Positions 25,464-37,863 of a stretch of DNA of 64,000 bases are shown piece by piece. This stretch comes from Capitella teleta. Lineage: Eukaryota; Annelida; Polychaeta; Capitellidae. Location: assembly GCA_000328365.1 (NCBI GenBank), contig KB308905.1, forward strand, positions 80,202 through 144,201, read 5' to 3'. Each line of letters begins with the position of its first letter. Position 1 is the stretch's first letter. The translations under genes were made by a program, and so were the position numbers. The notes under the pieces were generated by a model that searched no databases, was not told the origin of the DNA, and was given only the letters and a program-made list of their open reading frames with translations.

Positions 25464-25622
25464 CCACTCACTTCCTCACCCGGTGCGCCTGGCCTCGGCA
25501 AATTCCGTGATCTACTCTGCTAAATGATGCACGCGTGTCACTCAAGAACGTAGATGATGTAATCGGATCCCTTTCGCCCGATGTGAAGCTCCGGGGAACG
25601 CCTTAGCCAGGTTATACAACTG

Positions 25623-26897
25623 CTATACTTCTGTTTCCATGTCTGATACATTACACAAAGTAGTACTGTTGACAGTATTCGTTTTAAAGTACTCAGTCGG
25701 TGGTTTCTTCCGACACCAAAGGCAGCAGACGATGTGCTTGACAATGTTTCGGAATTGAACATTGATGACGCAGTATAGGACAAAATTGATGGAGAAATTA
25801 GTTACGAGGAGGAAATTTGAAATGGAGATGGCTGTGTTGTAGGCCAAGTAGTGCGATTTGTCTTGCTTTGATATGATGTATTCCTTGAAGAAAGCGAGGA
25901 CCTCAGATGGGGTAACGAGCAGGGTAAAGAGCACGATGATAGCGATCAGGGTTGGGGTGATTCGATGACTAGAATCCCGAGGGTGATTTACTCGGTAACG
26001 CCTCTGCATCCGACTCGACTGTCGCAACGCTTTGATCAGACAAACATTACAAACGGTTAGGATGACCAGCGGGAGGAATATACCGAGAATCGAGCAACAT
26101 ACACCATACACGTATTTGAAAGTTTTGTTTTTGTACAACCCTCCAACTGATTTCATGTAGAAGTTGCATTCGCACCCGCCGACTGGAGAAGGTATACCGG
26201 CCATCGACTGTAGAGCGGAACACGAGGTTTGCGATGCGTAATAGTGCCAGAACCGAGGCAGATTCACCAGTATCGAACCGATGAACACACAGGCGATCGC
26301 AGCTCTAGTTCCAGCTCGACTTATGAAACCTCGCGCTCTAAACGGATGGCAGATAGCAATGTATCTTCCCAGTGCCATGACCACTGTCAGCCATGTACTG
26401 CTGAAGAGGAAAATATTTGTGAAGGGTTCGTGATAGATATTGTAATAAAGCACAACTATGGGATCGAGCTGTGTGTAAACAACCAAGTTATCGAATGTCA
26501 ATGTCGATAAGAAGTACAGCACGCAGAAAATGGCATCAGAGATAGCAAGCGCCACGAGGCCAATGTGCGCAGACTTCTCCAATCTGTCCATGGTGCACAA
26601 GAGTTGCTTCCTTGTAAGTACTAAGAGGTTAAATACGTTGCCAAGAATGCCAAACACACAGAGTATTGGCACTGCGACAAAGGTGACCACTTTGACGATT
26701 GCGTCGTGAATTTTCTCCTCTGTCGTTTGGTTCGCTTTGTCTATTCTCGTGTTGAAGACTCCGCTGGCGAACGTAGACATGTTTATGATGTATTCTTCAC
26801 ACGACATCGGAGGGCCTAGGGTGGGCGGAGCCTCCCACGCGTTGCCATGGGAGCTGTTTGGATAGTTCAGTTCGGAAGTGATGTTCGAGATATTCAT
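25623..26897 (-). CDS. Class A neuropeptide GPCR, FMRFamide-receptor-like (paralogue 2)
   Basis: A 424-residue receptor, clearly paralogous to 6557-7759 over all seven helices. N-glycosylation sites NIS, NIT, NSS, NMS and NQT mark an extracellular N terminus of about 75 residues. TM1 has GILGNVFNLLVLTRK, TM3 has STWLTVVMALGRYIAICHP (GRY for DRY), the third intracellular loop ends HPRDSSHRITPTL, TM6 has LVTPSE, and TM7 has SINFVLYCVIN. A cysteine cluster (VCCLWC-like) after helix 8 could be palmitoylated. The tail ends METEV, a class I PDZ-ligand form, and matches paralogue 1 (NVS..ETE). The standard TM3 cysteine is absent. The acceptor CTTCGCAG at 26905-26907 is seven bases upstream of the ATG, so the first exon is non-coding; its position was not found. 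Ligand unknown. Confidence 0.88.
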   Translation of the reverse strand: MNISNITSELNYPNSSHGNAWEAPPTLGPPMSCEEYIINMSTFASGVFNTRIDKANQTTEEKIHDAIVKVVTFVAVPILCVFGILGNVFNLLVLTRKQLLCTMDRLEKSAHIGLVALAISDAIFCVLYFLSTLTFDNLVVYTQLDPIVVLYYNIYHEPFTNIFLFSSTWLTVVMALGRYIAICHPFRARGFISRAGTRAAIACVFIGSILVNLPRFWHYYASQTSCSALQSMAGIPSPVGGCECNFYMKSVGGLYKNKTFKYVYGVCCSILGIFLPLVILTVCNVCLIKALRQSSRMQRRYRVNHPRDSSHRITPTLIAIIVLFTLLVTPSEVLAFFKEYIISKQDKSHYLAYNTAISISNFLLVTNFSINFVLYCVINVQFRNIVKHIVCCLWCRKKPPTEYFKTNTVNSTTLCNVSDMETEV

Positions 26898-29039
26898 CTT
26901 GGACCTGCGAAGAAAAGTCTTTATTTTTATTTTTTTTATGTTTGTATTTCTTGTTCACAAAAGACAATCTATGTGCAATGAAAGATGAGAAATGAATACA
27001 GTTGTTTCTTCAAATTCGGTGTTGTCTTATTTATTGAGTGAAGTTGACCTGGAATAGGACTGAATGTATTACACGCATGTGGGGAAATGGGTAATGGAAC
27101 ACCTACGACGACTTCAACCCACTCGCATAACGCTTTTCTAATCTGTCTACCTACGTACAATCTCAGCAACAAGGCAGGCTGCATTAGGTATACAATTAAT
27201 AAGCACCTCTGTCATAATCAATCCACCCGCAGCGCATAAAGGAAGCGTTCCATTTCATACAAAGCTTGGCATACACCATGGAAACCGAATAAATTAAACC
27301 CTGACGTAAATCGCATTCACCCATTGTGTTTTCCATTTGCGGTTGACCTCATTTAGGACTCTCCCTCCCGTTCTCCATTTGGGCGATATTTATTTGTCGG
27401 GTTGTCTTTATCCAGTGCTACTCTTTAGCGAGACAGGCGACTAAATTGCCTCTACTGCCCCGCTTGACAGAGCACTAAAACCGTGCTTTAGTCTTTTATT
27501 ATGCCATCTCGCCAGCATACCCCATTTCTCACGTTCCCTTCAGCGGAGCTTTTTTTTTCGGCATCATTTCTTTGCAGAACGTGTCGTGTAACCATCCGAG
27601 TCTTTTGCAATTCTGACCAAAACATGGTGTCTTCTGTGCTTTGACACTGTCATGTGAATCCGATCAGAAAACAGTTTATTATAACGCCTTGCTTCGGCGC
27701 TACAGACATTTCGTGATAATATGCCAGCTAGGAGTCATGTCTTGAAAACATTTAATGAAAATACCCGATATTGTTACATTCTTGTGTTGCAATTTGCCAG
27801 TTGCACGTGGATTTCCCCGTCTGCGACAGATTCTACATAATACAAAGGAAGGGTGTTCCTGCATTCAGCACACATCCGAATAAAGACACCTGCTGTTTGG
27901 GTGATGACTCAATGAGATGGACTCAGCGAAACAAATACAATTCCATCTCATCAAGATTGAATGTGATGACTTTTTCTAGGATTACACACAATAACATGAT
28001 TGCGCCTGTGTAATCATCAAAGTCGGCCAAATTGATCCCTATTGATTGTAGAAGCTCAAGTTTTCTTTTGGTAAAACATGCAGCTTTCAACAGTTTTATT
28101 AGCTGTTGCCGTCGGTTGGGAAGGTTATGTATTAAGGGTATGAACACTCACTAAAACGGGTTGTGAATAATATTGATTTATTGTCTTGTATCCTTCCGTT
28201 TGTTTATTCATCTATTTCCCTCGTGATTGATAACATGATCAATAGTACAAAATAGTACTCAAGGTTTCATTAAAATCACTTTTGTCTTATTGTCCTTTGG
28301 GAGTTGTCCTCTGTTTTGGTAATTTGTCCGCTCCGTTCCTGTTTTTAATGCCCTATTAAGCAGTTATCAGTGAATCACTGTGAAAACATACCCTGTAATT
28401 TCCTGCAGTTGCCCTGGGAAATAGGTTTAGTGTAAGCGTCTGTAGGGCTTGTTAACAATTTCAGACGAGCTTTTGTTTGCTGCAGGCAGTGAAATTGGCA
28501 GGTTGTATCATGACCATGCATATCATTACCTTCCTCTAACTCCCCCGCATCGGAAACAACGAGTCATGCATGATATAGTTCTTTCAAGCTGCCATTTTGG
28601 AAGTTTTATTATCTGACCAAGCCATCAGAAGGCCGTTTACAAATATATTCAACCATTGACCAAGAGTGTTACAAATGCATGAGATGGTGATCGTCTGGAA
28701 ATTGGGCAATGAATGACGTATATGCCCGAGTACAGCGAGGCAGAATTCCAGTTTACCCTCATATTTTTTCGCCTCAGTTTCACTCCAAAAGTATTTGCAA
28801 TGTTTGAGTGATCTATCTCATTTAATCTCTTCTCTCTGGCGGGGTGACGGAATGTTATTGACCCCAATCTGTGGAATACAGCACCAAGCTTAAGCTGATG
28901 CAGGGCTTTGATACAAGTACATGGTGAACCACTAGTTCGGCGGTTTATTTGTATAATATAACCGAGAAATTTCACATTACTATTGTGCTATGTCGTTTAA
29001 TTAGTACCAGCTAAACTCAATATTGCAATTGTAATCCAT

Positions 29040-29217
29040 GTTTATAACACCAAAGAATCTCCAAAATTACTATTTTAATCAAAGTTCAACACCAAAGAAA
29101 CTCCATACTACAATTTTAATCGATGTTTTAACACCCAAAAAAAAAAAAAACAACTCCATACTAGAATTTTATTCAATGTTTAACGCCAAAGAAACTCGTT
29201 AATATAATTTTAGGCAT
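29040..29217. repeat. Degenerate tandem repeat, about 41-53 bp unit, four copies
   Basis: Units begin near 29040, 29084, 29125 and 29178. Each carries a GTTtAACACCAAAGAAaCTC-like core and an ATTTTAAT tail. The third is expanded by a 14-base A-run. Confidence 0.7.
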
Positions 29218-29501
29218 GGTTCAACAACTACCAATATGTTCTAATATTCTATTCTACAAGTAGATTTTTTGTTCATGGAACTTTGTCATCTGTGCCGCTC
29301 GTACTATGTTAAATATGCACTTGGAATGTCTCTTCTAGATATTGGGTGTCATTAACCCAATCAATGGTAATCCACCTCTTTCCACCACCTTGTGGGTTTC
29401 TACTCCATGAGAGTGGAGGGGAGGGGCGATAAATGAACTTACTGCCCTCTTTTTTTTCACTCATCCCAAATACTAGTATCCCCAATTGACACAAACTCCG
29501 C

Positions 29502-29503
<2 letters not shown>

Positions 29504-29535
<32 letters not shown>
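29504..29535. repeat. (AC)n microsatellite
   Basis: About 16 uninterrupted AC units. Confidence 0.95.
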
Positions 29536-29537
<2 letters not shown>

Positions 29538-32500
29538 TTCGGAGCAACAGGACATTTGGGTCTTTGTTGATCTTACATGCATGGATATTCAGCTGCAGGT
29601 GATTATCTTTGTCTTGTGCGCATACACTCAGGTTATGACATTTTTTTGACGTCCACTTATGGATCTCATTGTTTGTCAGCCTCGTTATTGGCGCGGGTGA
29701 GTCACATTATGTGAGAACCTCATCTCCATAATTATACAACGTAACCTGAGATTGGTTAGGAGCAGTTTAGTACAAATCGTGTTGATGCTAAACTTTTAAT
29801 CACTTTTCATATTTTGATTTGACTCGATAAGGAGTAATACAATCTCACCTCTTGCAAACTAATAGAACTAAAGTTAATGACCAGGAAACTGATTGAAATT
29901 TTGTCAAACAAACAGACTTTGTTGTTGCATTTGTTCATTTGTTATTTTTTGTTTTGGTTACAGGTTTGTGATGTTATATAATGTTCTGTTGTACATGTCT
30001 GACCATAATTATATTCCCAATAATATTGTTCCTGACAATGTCGTTCTTGATAATATTGTACTTAGCTTTTTGACCAAGCCATGGCAATAAGTCTGACTCG
30101 CGTGCATGATCCTCCCGATCCATTAGTGTAAGAGTTTATGGTTTGTATAAGGTCTTCAAACTCTTCGTGATACTTGCACAGAGTTGAATAATCTCATTTG
30201 ACCTCATTAGAACAGCGTACGCGTTTCTGTCTCCGTTTTGTGCCACATAGTCTGAAAAGGCAGATTAGCAGGTATATTTCTGGCTGTCATATAATTGGTA
30301 AAATGAAGCATGCGAGGGTAAAATGTCACCCTGCTTTAATCTAGTCGATTGCAGTTCGGTTGAATTGGGTACGGCGTCGTGACTGCCTTCTCTGGAATTG
30401 AGGTGTTATGTTGCTAATTTCATGAACAAGTAGAATTATGGGAAAAATTTATTTGAGTATAACAATCCAGTTATCCGTATGGGTCTGGATGGGCTGTTGC
30501 TATAATGCTTCATTGATCCCTTGACCTTCGTTGACCTTTTGGTCGCAATTAAAGCTTCCTTTTGAACGTTGCCTGACACTTGTGTGAAAGAGGGATTTAT
30601 GCTACTGAATAATCTAGGGATTTCTATAGTGCACCATACATCACGTTGTAGTCGTGATTAATATTCATGAATTTGAAGTTGGAAATGACGTCACAAGAAA
30701 AATTCCGTTTGTAATTTTTATCTGTTCTGTTTATTCGCAATCGACTCGTATTATTATAGGAGATATATTATATATATTATAGGAGATTCAGGATTCTTTT
30801 CTACAAATTAAGCCACCAATAATTGTCAGCACCGATACTTTTGGTATGTCTGTCTAGAGTGCTAGCATCACCGAATCAAGGCATTGGATCGGATCGGATC
30901 AGATCAAAAGCATGCCAACATATTTCACAATCTTGATAAAAATAAAAATAACATTCATCAAAAAATACACCCTCTACCCTCTTTTGGACAACTTCCAACA
31001 ATTCCCAACAAATCATTGGCTCAATCAGAACTCCATTTGTCTGACACTTGTTGAGAATTATATCCCCCTTTTGTTTCTTTCTTTCCTCCCCCACCCCTTC
31101 CCCCGCCTTAAACTTCAGTTAGGGATGAATACAATTGTCTTGTCCATTAACTTTCCTACACCTTTACATCTGATTCTCAATATTGGTCCGGTTTTCATAA
31201 TTTCATCCGATTTGCCAATAATTAAACGATTACGGGGTGTTACCAAGCGACGGATTCTGCGTTAACAGAGTTATTAATAATCTTAATATTTTTATTTACG
31301 CTGTATCATACAGTCTGCAGTCCTGGATATAAAACTCAGCTCTCACAGAAGCTCAGTTGATGAACTCTCTTTTGATTTTCAGACAAACGGTTGAGTTATG
31401 CGTTCCCCAACCTTCACTCTTCTCGGCGAGCAAGGTTATGATTTACCGACAAAATATATCCAAGCAATCGCATGCAACAAATCACATGAACAAGTAGTAA
31501 TCCATTCTGAAGCCCAATACTTTTTTGCGGTAGAACCCCGTGTACTACCTTATTATGATTATACTGTTAGTATGTTTTGTTATCGCTATCTGTGGCTACT
31601 AAAAGTAATGTCTTACATATTATACCTATATAATCATGTATCTGTCCCCCATACGAGAGGTATAGAAGCATTTAGATCAATATCAGGTAATTATCAGACA
31701 TTTATGGCTCCTTTGTGGGTTCATACAGAGCCACATGGCCTGCGACACATCTGGTGCACTTTTCTCATTAACACCCACCTGTCAAATGCATTCACTACTA
31801 GTTCAGTTGTAACTTGTGAGGTGTACTTTTGACATTTCGTGTAAATTGTACACCTGCCTGTATAAAACAGGGCGAATCCCACCGTGATACCCAAACTCCA
31901 TTACCCTTTACCCAGCACATATACACTAGTGCAGTAACATCTCAGCTCATATCTATAGCGAGGGCGACCTTTAGCGTGCCTCCGTTCACCGTTTATTGCC
32001 CACTATAAGACGGAGGAGGGTAGGTAACTTGAGGTTTTTTAATTGCTCTCGGCGTCCAGGGTGAACCTGAGCTGAAATCTCAATCAGCTGAAAGGCCGTC
32101 AATCTTTCTTAGGTGTAAATATACCAACGTTGTTCTCGGTGAAGGTGCATGCATGAGTTGTTGTGTTAAAGAGGGGAGTGATGATGTCCACGCTTGCCCT
32201 TGAGCTTGGCCATCCCGATTGTGACGTAAGGTTTCGGAATGGAACATTTATTGACTGTTAAATGTTACGGGTCGATGGAAAGACGTCGTTAGGGGCAACA
32301 AGGCGCTACGTAATGTGCATGAGGTACTAGATAGCGATATTATTGGGGTGCTTCTTTTAAACACGAAAAAATAAGCACCACCTGCATGTCTTTTCTTTAT
32401 TTTGAACACCAATGATGGTAATAAAATTAAAGCCTGTAATATTGGAAAAAAAAATCCCAACATATGAAAACTAATGTGTGAAGAAGAAAAAATAAAAATA

Positions 32501-32790
32501 TAACCAAAAATAATGACTCACGAATAAATACGAACTTAAGGGAGAAGAGCACTCACCTTTTTATATTAAACTCTTAACACACTGAGATATCCCAGCGAAT
32601 CACTGAGTGCAAGTGAGGAAAATCCTTTGCCGCTGTTTTATATTTGTGCCCAAGATGCACAATCAGTCACAGGCGTTCATCAAGGAATGCGCCTCCTGCC
32701 GCCGCGTATCAGAGGAAGCAATTCCGCTACCTGCCAAATTAATAGCTTACCAAGTGGCGCTAAAAACCAACCGCTGATGTAGCAACCCCC

Positions 32791-32823
32791 GCTCAGCCAA
32801 CGCTCAGCCAACGCTTAGCCAAC
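32791..32823. repeat. Three-copy 11-bp tandem repeat
   Basis: GCTCAGCCAAC repeated three times with one substitution in the third copy. Confidence 0.7.
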
Positions 32824-33237
32824 GCTGCCAAGTGAGCGATCAAGCTGACGGCTCAAACTTTTGAGGCCTTCGCATCAGTCAGCCCTTGCTGCCAGAGACC
32901 CTGCTTATAACGCCCCAATACATGAAGCATAAACACTTCCCCCGGGCTACACAAGCCTTATAGGGCACTGCGCATTTATCTGTCTGTGAACTGAGGCTAT
33001 CTGTTTTGTTGATAGCATATGGAAGCCACGACACTTGACGATTGTAACTGATAGGGAAAGAACTAGATATACCCCCCCCCCCATCGCATGTTTTTACATC
33101 AAGCAGCTGTGATATACCAGGAAGACCGTATATAGACTTCAAATTATTATACATGGGGAGGTACAGACTATAAAAAGGTATAGTATCCACAAATTCAAAT
33201 ACCGACAATACTTGATCCCTTTTCCACTCCTTTGCGT

Positions 33238-33300
33238 AAAAAAACCAAAAAAAAAAACAAAAAAACAAAAAAACAAAAAAAAACAAAACAAAAAAAAAAC
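33238..33300. repeat. A-rich low-complexity tract
   Basis: A-runs of 4-11 bases separated by single or double C. Confidence 0.9.
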
Positions 33301-33621
33301 GACAAACGAAACTAAAGAACTAGTTCTGGAAACTGGTCATCTGCTGCACGGAGTTGCTGGTCCATGTTAGATCAATTTAAATGGCGTCACTCTTGCATGT
33401 ATTCTACGCCTGAGTCGTCGATATCGTGCGAGTGAATCTGGGAATACCCAGAGTCGCCATCCCGAGAGATCCATCCAAACTGTCCATCTGATTTCTGAGC
33501 ACCTCTTGCATTGTATACGGACATTTCTAGCCAATAATCGACTGATCATCGTTTGTGTTGAGAGCTGACGGAACATTTCTGGGTCAGAGTCATTCACTCG
33601 CTAATGTTGGTGTGCGATTTG

Positions 33622-33622
<1 letters not shown>

Positions 33623-33657
<35 letters not shown>
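33623..33657. repeat. Poly(T) tract
   Basis: About 35 uninterrupted T; read as poly(A) on the minus strand. No recognisable retroposon body adjoins it. Confidence 0.9.
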
Positions 33658-34135
33658 CGGCCATCGTCAGCACTTCTACTTCATCTTTGTTTCATTACTA
33701 TCTGTATTCTTTGTTAAAGCTCTGCTGAACGTTTGGGAAATGGATTCAATTTTATATAGGAATGCATTTGTTTTCGTGTAATAATTACAAGATATGAATA
33801 TAACCAGAGTCAAATCAGAGAACTTATAAATATACCAAAACCACCTGGCAGCTCTTGTATTTCCCAATGGCTCGCTTTTTATTGTAATCCTTTTCGATGA
33901 GGTCCAGAACTACTATCCATTTATACTGGATTTTGCAACGGTGCATTTTCTTTGTACTCTTCGTGCATCAGCACAGACAGCAATGTTGGTGGCGACCTCG
34001 ATTAGTTGAACTCCCGAGTTACGACGAAATGATTAACATGCATAAACCACGAGCTGGCTGTCTTGGAATAAAAGGTCTTTGGTCAAATTGGGTTTCTTTT
34101 ACTCGTCAGCATAATTAATGCAGTGCACATTGTGT

Positions 34136-34196
34136 ATTGTTGTCATCTGTGTTTGCCAAATTGAGTTTTGTTGTCATTTGTGTTTGCCAACTTGAG
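34136..34196. repeat. Two-copy 30-bp tandem repeat
   Basis: Both copies read TTGTTGTCATyTGTGTTTGC followed by CAAmTTGAG, with two or three differences. Confidence 0.75.
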
Positions 34197-34872
34197 ATGT
34201 TTACAATGAAGTTTTCTGACAATAGGCCACGGATGAAACCCTAGCTTTGAGATCATCCTCATGAAGACGAGGCATCTCCACCAACAATGCAACGTCGCTT
34301 ATATTACACGCTGTCTCCTGATTCTATTAGCACATATTGATCCATTAATTAAGTACCTCATGCACTCACACGTGTATGGTAACGATGCAAACAAGGGGTT
34401 GTACCTCCATGGAAAAGATTACACTTCAAACATGCCCAACGTTGACTGGGGTTGTTCTTTGTACTCACTTTCCTTGAATTCTTGGAAATTAAAAGTAGCC
34501 ATTCCCTCTGTATGCGTGATGAGATAACATATAATGCCATGTCATCGGCACGCAATACTCAGTGAACAATTAATTCTGATTACTTAATTAACTCGGTAAT
34601 GTTTGACCTGATGACATTGCTATAGCTTCATCTGATTATTAATGGGCAGGGGACTTCCCCTTAGTCATTATAAATTAACATTCGGTTTACACCCATTTCC
34701 TGTTCAGCACATCCTGTTCACCCTAGGTATTGCATAATACAATTCTGTTTGAGACGGATCGAAAAAAAACAAAAAAAAAACAGAAAATATCGCATGTACT
34801 CATTGACATGATTTGCGAGACCATACAGAAATAGATCGAAATGCTGGCATTATATGGAACTAATCAGTCCTT

Positions 34873-34919
34873 GTTTTTTTGTTTTTTTGTTTTTTTGTTT
34901 GTTTGTTTTTTTTTTTTTT
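34873..34919. repeat. T-rich low-complexity tract
   Basis: T-runs punctuated by single G; source of a misleading hydrophobic frame. Confidence 0.9.
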
Positions 34920-37835
34920 GACGTACTGCATACCTGCGATTGCTGGTTCTCTTCCATCCAGCAGTACAAGTACAAGAAAAAAAAAAATACCGATCATATT
35001 GATGCTTATCGAAATATCGAATTCTTGGCTTCTATGTACCCTCACGTATTGTCATGTTATGTTTCATAATTCAGAATTATTTTCGTATCTCACGCATTTA
35101 TGTAAAAAGTTTGATCTTCGATTATAGATTTTATCCTGGATATAAACATACCTCAAACTCTCTTGCTAAATTGTGTTTCCTTTTTGCTTCATTAGGTGAT
35201 ATATCGCCCAATTGCATTCCTTCCAGGATTGATTAGAATTAAAGAGCAAACGGACAGATGGTCATCTTGACCACAACAACTATGTCCCAGTTTCCTTGAC
35301 CCACGTGGTCTGAATGACCGATCTAAAAGGCTGCACTTTTGACAGTCAAGAAGGCATGAAGAACAACACTCGTTTGTTAACAGAGTCGATTAACTGCTCC
35401 CTTAGCAGTAGCTATCTGGATTTTTCTTGTGCTGGTTGCAGCATTTGACTTGTCCATTGTGATGAAATAAGATTCCTCTTAACTCTTAGCCTGGACTTTA
35501 TTTGAACCTACCTTGCTGACACGATATAACACTCTCTGTTGTTGGTGCGCCGCAAAACAATGTTTTCTTCTTTCTTTTTCTTAAACTCTTAATGATCAGA
35601 TATGCACATTTTTCGTCAAGTACAGCGCACGTGTCAAATTAGGACATCGCCACAGGCTAACGGCATTTATGCCAAGTGCGTCGTAATGGACGTATGTATG
35701 CAACGTAATCGACGCGATATCATGTCCAGCTAAAAACAGAGCGATTGATCTGTTCTATGTTTAGCATTACGCTTGGGGGCTATCCATCTCAGTCACAAGA
35801 CAACCCGCATGCCCTTAGATTGTATCAATCACGTGGCCACTTTGGGATATTTCTAGTAAAAGTGAGTTAATTTCGACATTGGTAAAGAAAACCCTTGCAA
35901 CATATGGGCATCCAGATGGCCCGAAACAGTGCGATCATGAATGAATGATAACCGAGGCTACATTACTCAGACTGCAACGGGTGCGTTCTTGTCTCTTTTT
36001 CCTTCCGAAATTGGCTATCTCATTTCCGGACTGTGGAAGTCAGACGGCCGGGGATTTATACCTGTAATTACAACTAATAATTAATCAATTTTACACCCTT
36101 TGAACTTCATGAATCTGATTTAACCTCATTTGTTCATAGCACGAATTTCGTTTCTGTTTCCATCCATTATAGATGCATCTTTTAATTATAGGCAATTGAC
36201 GAAATGGAATGAGTCCCCAAAAACGTGCCTTAAATCATAATAAGATTAACAGCAAGGAAATTAAATGCTGGCTTGACTGAGGCGAGCCTTGAATTATGCT
36301 GGCATAAGTGAAACGTCCTGTTTGCCCTTGCTCCGCTCTTGACCCCCGGGGTGTATATATATATGATATATTGCTTGGTCACTAAGTGTCATATACACAA
36401 ATATATAGCACTCGGTATACAGCTGTCTATTCCTCTAAATTTGTTTATCGTTTCATTATGTCTGACACCCCCCTCCCAAATGGCACTTAGGGCTGTTTGT
36501 GCGGTTATGACGTCATAAAATTGTGGTCATCAGGGTAAATGGTAAAATTAACCCTAATTGTAAGAATCCATATTGTTTGCAACTGAACATTACCTGTATC
36601 ACGAATGATTACGAAACTGATGGGCATCATTGCCAACCATATTTAAAAAGTAATGATTAAAACTGCGAAACGGTAATAATTCCGATAGACATTTTGAAAC
36701 CTTGTGACTGTAATCGAATTGGCTTTAAAATTGGGGGCCACCAACACGGATCGTTTATCTCTTCATCTGGCAACAGGAACTCCGAATTATACCGAATAAG
36801 GGGGTTGCTTATCTAAGATCAATTCGAACTGAAAAGTGCCCTCATGCTCAGTAATGTCCGGGATCGCCTATCCCATGGATCCTGAAGGAAATTGACAATA
36901 TCCTGGGGCGAAATTGACCTAACTCTAACTTTATAATCGAGTGCGTTAGCTCGGTCAGGTTTAAGACGACCTCAACAAGGTATCTCCGGTGAACAGCAAT
37001 ACCAAAACATTTGTTATCTGTAGATAACACGTTGTTGTTGTCCTTTCGGGTGAGATACGTTAATGCGAAACATGAGTTGTTGATATTGCTAGGTATATAG
37101 TCAAAATTCATAGCTGTACGCCTATTCATAATGAAGATATCAGTCGAGTTATCAGATAACCAGTCAAACATACAGATACCACAGAAATGAGAACATTACA
37201 TTATCGTGTCAATTGCTACTCACTGGGGTTCTCTCAATTTGCTTACAATCACTTTTCATCTCGTTCTCCGTTCATCAATTTCACGATCATAACGTTTTTC
37301 TCTCTTATTTCCAGGTAAGCTGTTCTTTGCTTCTTGCATCATAACGTGAGTAGCGAGTCATACATATAACGTCATTTTTAGACTGACCATTGGTAACTAA
37401 CTTTGAGTCCATTACCCCTCTTGTGAAATGCACTCCTTTGCATGAAACACCCAGCAATTCAATTTTCCATTCTAGATCTCTAACCCCTTCCTCACATTTT
37501 TTTTACTCTCACGTAATTATGTTGTTAACGTCACACCAATTGCGATGGAATAATAAGATAATCTCCCTTAGACTTTCACCCTTCTTGTGACTACAATTCT
37601 TATGTTTCCTAATCACTGCTGGAGGCACTAATATAATACTTTTATTATCAAGAGTGCGTTGAAAATCATCCATTCATTTATTTTTGTATTCTCCCCTAGA
37701 ATCACATTGAAACAATCTGTAATGAAGTAAAGAAACATCTCGTTTGATTTCCTTTGATTTCAAGTCATCTTGAGTTATGTTCAACTGCTTTTTAAGCCCA
37801 TATTTTTATAGGTGCGTGAATCATTGCGTTTTGGA

Positions 37836-37863
37836 TGCGTTATGATCCTCGCACCATAACGCA
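37836..37863. repeat. Hairpin-forming inverted repeat
   Basis: TGCGTTATG and its perfect complement CATAACGCA around a 10-base loop; shares GTTATGATCC with 21331-21353. Confidence 0.5.

Noticed and set aside
27923-28147. Leu-rich 74-codon minus frame
   Set aside because: Looks mildly protein-like but is isolated, without splice sites or a recognisable family.
31398-31832. 144-codon frame
   Set aside because: Longest + frame of the gene-poor middle, but its composition is random, no domain is visible and nothing supports a promoter or splice sites.
32879-33286. 135-codon minus frame starting with Phe-rich residues
   Set aside because: Its N terminus is the translated A-rich tract at 33238-33300; the rest has no features.
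33623-33657. Poly(T) tract as the tail of a minus-strand retroposon
   Set aside because: No element body, target duplication or reverse-transcriptase frame next to it.
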